Assembly: GCA_964349355.1 (NCBI GenBank)
Contig: CAYGFZ010000002.1
Span: 1-64,000, forward strand
Length of the DNA: 64,000 nucleotides
Reading direction: 5' to 3'
DNA from: JAUVXE01 sp964349355
GTDB lineage: Bacteria; Actinomycetota; Coriobacteriia; Anaerosomatales; SLCP01
A program made the translations under genes and the position numbers. Positions within the stretch are counted from its first letter, which is position 1; every line of letters begins with the position of its first letter. The notes under the pieces are model-generated. The model searched no databases. It had not been told where the DNA came from and worked only from the letters and a program-made list of their open reading frames with translations. Shown here one piece after another: positions 61,207 through 64,000 of the stretch.

Positions 61207-62214
61207 CTAGGTTTCGGGCGACGCGGTGACTGCGTTCGCGATACACCCGGGAAGCTCGCCGCGCACCGCTGTGGCTGCTACTCCGATGGCGGCATCAACC
61301 GCACGGGCACCTGAGCTGCCGTGTCCGATGATGCACACCCCGTTGACGCCGAGTAGCGGAGCGCCGCCGTACGTGTCCGGGTCCAGGCGCTCTCTTAGCC
61401 CCCTGAAGCCGGAACGAAACAGCGCGGCGGCAAGGGTGTGGGCCGGTGTGGCCGTCATGACATCCTTGACCTGACCGAGCAGGACGCGAGATGTCCCTTC
61501 CAGCAGTTTCAGCGCAATGTTGCCCGTGAAGCCGTCTGTGACGATAACGTCGATCTCCCCCGCCAGGATATCTCGTCCTTCGATGTTGCCGACGAAGCCG
61601 GGAAGCGTGTCTCCCATGAGCCGATGAGCTTCGATCGCGAGGGCGGACCCTTTGGTGGGTTCCTCGCCGATGTTGAGAAGCGCGATCCGAGGCCGAGTGA
61701 CGCCGAGAACCGTCTGCGCATACGCGGCGCCCATGAAGGCGAACTGGAGCAGGTTGCCGGGCTTGCAGTCTGCGTTCGCCCCGACATCCAGCAGTACAGC
61801 AGGCCTTCCGGCGGTGGGCACCACTGTGGCGATCGCGGGCCGTGAGACCCCCTTGATCCTGCCCATCACGAGAGTCGCTGCAGCCATGCATGCGCCTGTG
61901 GAGCCGGCAGAGAAGAAGGCCTCGGCGTGCCCGTCCTTGACAAGTCGACATCCGGCGACGATCGACGAATCCTTCTTGGACCTGACGGCCTGTGCCGGGT
62001 GCTCATCCATCGCTATGATCTCGGTGGTGGGATGGGCCGTCACTCGCTCGTGGCGCCGAGCGAAGTCCGTCACGATCTCCGCGGGTCCCGTTAGGAGTAC
62101 CTCGGCTTCGACATTCCGGGACACCGCTCTTTGCACCCCGGCGAGGATCTCTTCCGGAGCCATGTCCCCGCCTACCGCATCCACCACGACGCGCACCCGG
62201 CGGGTATCGGTCAT
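61207..62214 (-). CDS. plsX: Phosphate acyltransferase PlsX
   Basis: PlsX converts acyl-ACP to acyl-phosphate, the donor for the first step of phospholipid synthesis. Conserved stretches are VVDAVGGDMAPEEI, SAGSTGACMAAATL and VTDGFTGNIALKLLEG. ATG at 62214 has AGGAGG 5 bases upstream and gives 335 residues, so the gene is complete despite the N gap starting at 62249. Confidence 0.96.
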   Translation of the reverse strand: MTDTRRVRVVVDAVGGDMAPEEILAGVQRAVSRNVEAEVLLTGPAEIVTDFARRHERVTAHPTTEIIAMDEHPAQAVRSKKDSSIVAGCRLVKDGHAEAFFSAGSTGACMAAATLVMGRIKGVSRPAIATVVPTAGRPAVLLDVGANADCKPGNLLQFAFMGAAYAQTVLGVTRPRIALLNIGEEPTKGSALAIEAHRLMGDTLPGFVGNIEGRDILAGEIDVIVTDGFTGNIALKLLEGTSRVLLGQVKDVMTATPAHTLAAALFRSGFRGLRERLDPDTYGGAPLLGVNGVCIIGHGSSGARAVDAAIGVAATAVRGELPGCIANAVTASPET

Positions 62215-62248
62215 CGTGTCCTCCTGGTCCCGATCAGTGGTCATCACT

Positions 62249-62348
62249 NNNNNNNNNNNNNNNNNNNNNNNNNNNNNNNNNNNNNNNNNNNNNNNNNNNN
62301 NNNNNNNNNNNNNNNNNNNNNNNNNNNNNNNNNNNNNNNNNNNNNNNN
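62249..62348. other. Assembly gap of 100 N between rpmF and plsX
   Basis: A placeholder gap. Unlike the fabD gap, the flanks share no overlap, so an unknown amount of sequence may be missing. rpmF and plsX are often adjacent, which fits a short intergenic gap, but an extra small gene cannot be excluded. Confidence 0.9.
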
Positions 62349-62351
62349 GAA

Positions 62352-62528
62352 CTACTCGGTGTCGATGATTTCCTTACCGTTGTAGTACCCACACTGGCCG
62401 CAGACGTGATGCGGTAGCTTGGGCGCATGGCACTGAGGGCAATCGGACTTCGCCGGCGCCTCGATCTTGTGCGTGGCGCGACGGGCATCACGCACCGCAC
62501 GCGAGGTCTTCCTCTTGGGGACTGGCAT
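62352..62528 (-). CDS. rpmF: 50S ribosomal protein bL32
   Basis: This 58-residue protein begins MPVPKRKTSRAVRDARRATH, the L32 signature, and has a complete zinc ribbon (CPQC and CGQC). The stop lies 4 bases from the N gap, so the gene is whole. AAGGAG lies 5 bases before ATG 62528. An extended -10 promoter is upstream. In other bacteria L32 is co-transcribed with plsX and fab genes, coupling ribosome and membrane synthesis. Confidence 0.96.
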   Translation of the reverse strand: MPVPKRKTSRAVRDARRATHKIEAPAKSDCPQCHAPKLPHHVCGQCGYYNGKEIIDTE

Positions 62529-62611
62529 GGTGTCTCCTTCGATCTGGCGCGGACGTCACCCGTCATCGCGCGGATACTCGGTTCACGCGACCGGGGGTCG
62601 CACGGCGGTAG

Positions 62612-62622
62612 ACTATATCACA
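62612..62622 (-). promoter_or_regulatory. rpmF extended -10 promoter
   Basis: TGTGATATAGT on the minus strand gives TATAGT (62612-62617) with TGTGA upstream, in the 154-base yceD-rpmF gap. It would lead the rpmF-plsX-fab transcript with a leader of about 75 bases. Confidence 0.6.
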
Positions 62623-62682
62623 CGCACTCGCAGGTGGGTAGCGGATCGCGGGCGTCCGGTCCTGGTCCTGCTCCGGTCCTGC

Positions 62683-63222
62683 TCAGCTATCCTGGTCGCC
62701 GTCGATGAGGTCCTTGAGAACGGCGAACGGTCCCGATATCTCAGGGCCGTCTTCGACGCAGTCACACGAGTCATGGTTGCGATCACACCCGCATGTCGGA
62801 CAGATACCCCTGCACTCCTCATGGTGGAGCGGTGCGTACGGGATCTCGATAGCCAGAGCCGCCTGAACGGCGGGAAGAAGGTCCACCGTCCCCGCGGGAG
62901 TCAGCGGGTACCACTCCTCGTCTTCGGCGAGCGTATCCCTGCGATCCTCGGCAGTAAGAATACCCTCGAGCGAACCTGCCAGGTCTCGGATGAAAGGCTC
63001 AAGACACCTTGAGCACTCGAGCTGTGCAGTCCCCTCTACCGTGCCGAGAAGGACAAGGCCCTCTCCTGTGTTGGAGATCGTGGCACGAAGGTGCGGGGAA
63101 ACGTCGAAGACAGCGACTGTGTCGCCGACCACCAACGATTCAAGCGGTACGTCGTCATCGACCTCGAGAGAGGCGCCTGCCTGGGCCATGATCGACGACA
63201 CGTCTACTACGTAGGCGCCCAT
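62683..63222 (-). CDS. yceD: YceD/DUF177 family protein
   Basis: This 179-residue protein has the YceD pattern: CSRCLEPF mid-protein and a C-terminal cysteine cluster CRGICPTCGCDRN, probably zinc-binding. The family is linked by position to rpmF across bacteria and to 23S rRNA accumulation in plants and E. coli; the biochemical function is not settled. ATG at 63222 lies 2 bases past the upstream stop. Confidence 0.92.
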   Translation of the reverse strand: MGAYVVDVSSIMAQAGASLEVDDDVPLESLVVGDTVAVFDVSPHLRATISNTGEGLVLLGTVEGTAQLECSRCLEPFIRDLAGSLEGILTAEDRRDTLAEDEEWYPLTPAGTVDLLPAVQAALAIEIPYAPLHHEECRGICPTCGCDRNHDSCDCVEDGPEISGPFAVLKDLIDGDQDS

Positions 63223-63224
63223 GG

Positions 63225-63701
63225 CTATCGTTGCTGATTTCCGGTACCGCTGCCGCCGACCTTGCCCTGGAGACGATCACGACCACGTTGCACGGCGGTG
63301 AGCAGCTTGCCCAGGTTGACCTCGAGATTGGCGAGCATCTCATCGGCATAATCTTCGGCACCGAGACGGATCTCACGCTCTTTGGTGCGTGCGTCATCCA
63401 TGATCGCAGCGGCCTGCTGCTCGGCCAGCTTCACGATCTCCTGTTCGGCAGCGATGGCCTGTGCGCGATCGCGTGCGTCTTCGAGAATCCGGTTCGCTTC
63501 CTTCTCCGCCTCCTCAAGCATCTCCTGGCGCTCCTTGACGATCCACCGGGCCTGCTTGAGCTCGTCGGGGAACTGAGCTCTGATCTCGTCGACTATCTCG
63601 TAGACCTTTTCAGGGTCGATCATCTTCGAGCCGGATAGCGGGATCGAGCGCCCGTTATCGACGAGCTCTTCGATCCTGTCGATCAAGGCCATGATATCCA
63701 T
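63225..63701 (-). CDS. SepIVA/DivIVA-like coiled-coil protein
   Basis: 158 residues: a short N-terminal region (ALIDRIEELVDNGRSIPLSG, KMIDPEKVYEIVDEIRAQFP), then a long charged coiled coil (about 55-145) and a Gly/Gln-rich end. The layout resembles mycobacterial SepIVA, which lies beside a yceD homologue and is needed for division-site envelope growth, but is shorter. It also resembles ATP synthase b-like helices, so function is inferred only. ATG 63701 has GGAGG at 6 bases. Confidence 0.75.
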   Translation of the reverse strand: MDIMALIDRIEELVDNGRSIPLSGSKMIDPEKVYEIVDEIRAQFPDELKQARWIVKERQEMLEEAEKEANRILEDARDRAQAIAAEQEIVKLAEQQAAAIMDDARTKEREIRLGAEDYADEMLANLEVNLGKLLTAVQRGRDRLQGKVGGSGTGNQQR

Positions 63702-64000
63702 CTACGTCCTCCCTTGACGGGACCCAATCAGGCGTTCGGTCAAAGCATCGTGCACATGGTCGGGCACGAGTCCGTTCACCGGTCCGCCATGCCGGGCGAT
63801 CTCTTTGACTGCCGAGGAACTCAAGTACATATAGTCAGGGATGGCCATGATGAACATCGTCTCGATCTCGGGAGAGATGCGGTAGTTCAACTGGGCCATC
63901 TGGAACTCACGTTCGAAATCCGTGACCGCGCGCAACCCTTTGATTATTGCGGTCGCTCCGACCTCTTGTGCGAACTCCACCAAAAGAGTATCAAAAGGTC
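63702..64000 (-). CDS. coaD: Phosphopantetheine adenylyltransferase CoaD (partial, 5' end outside)
   Basis: The last 98 residues of CoaD are present: TLLVEFAQEVGATAIIKGLRA is split across the edge region, with YLSSSAVKEIARHGG carrying the late active-site ISSS-type motif. CoaD makes dephospho-CoA, the fourth step of coenzyme A synthesis. The frame is open to position 64000, so the N-terminal part with the nucleotidyl-transferase HxGH motif lies outside. Confidence 0.95.
   Translation of the reverse strand, partial: PFDTLLVEFAQEVGATAIIKGLRAVTDFEREFQMAQLNYRISPEIETMFIMAIPDYMYLSSSAVKEIARHGGPVNGLVPDHVHDALTERLIGSRQGRT

Overview
The window is a dense block of bacterial housekeeping genes from a high-GC genome. 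I count 66 protein-coding genes and all of them lie on the minus strand, so transcription runs from position 64000 towards position 1. No stretch without a gene reaches 300 bases; the longest is the roughly 200-base rpsB leader. I see no tRNA, rRNA, CRISPR array, insertion sequence, prophage or plasmid feature. Many genes overlap by 4 bases (ATGA or GTGA) and GTG starts are common. The best fit is a deep-branching actinobacterium, probably class Coriobacteriia. Supporting points are a GAAC-N4-GTTC type SOS box, a WhiG/FliA-type sigma gene beside rpsB, a yceD/SepIVA-like pair, type II fatty-acid synthesis with FabK, and TrmFO and RNase J in gene orders shared with Bacillus and Streptomyces. This placement is inference. 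Two runs of exactly 100 N show the sequence is a scaffolded draft.

Layout in the direction of transcription. 64000-61207: coaD (cut by the window edge), a SepIVA-like coiled-coil gene, yceD, rpmF and plsX, with an N gap between the last two. 61118-54761: fabH, fabK, fabD (interrupted by an artefactual N gap), fabG, acpP, a FabK-like flavin oxidoreductase and fabF. 54758-44388: rnc, smc, ftsY, a signal peptidase, ffh, rpsP, khpA, rimM, trmD, a second signal peptidase and rplS. 44281-37606: rnhB, yraN, comM, dprA, trmFO, xerC and a flagellar/sporulation-type sigma factor. 37569-26571: a response regulator with a zinc-ribbon tail, rpsB, tsf, pyrH, frr, uppS, cdsA, dxr, rseP, ispG and proS. 26429-18804: rimP, nusA, ylxR, infB, rbfA, nrnA, truB and ribF. 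18694-9985: rpsO, pnp, an M16 peptidase, dapB, lysC, dapA and rnj. 9981-69: uppP, ftsK, rodZ, yajQ, rimO, pgsA, cinA, thpR, recA and recX.

The genes cover membrane-lipid and fatty-acid supply (plsX, fab genes, cdsA, pgsA), isoprenoid and cell-wall carrier lipid (dxr, ispG, uppS, uppP), lysine and diaminopimelate (lysC, dapA, dapB), translation and its factors, protein export (ffh, ftsY, two lepB), RNA turnover (pnp, rnj, nrnA, rnc), and DNA recombination and segregation (recA, recX, dprA, comM, xerC, smc, ftsK).

I did not find an obvious undescribed multi-gene system. The points most worth a second look are a terminator between the promoter and start of the rimP-nusA-infB operon, a zinc-finger-like tail on NusA, a helical insertion in RseP, a response regulator fused to a zinc ribbon, a recurring TGTG-extended -10 promoter class, and a false assembly gap inside fabD that can be closed from the sequence alone.
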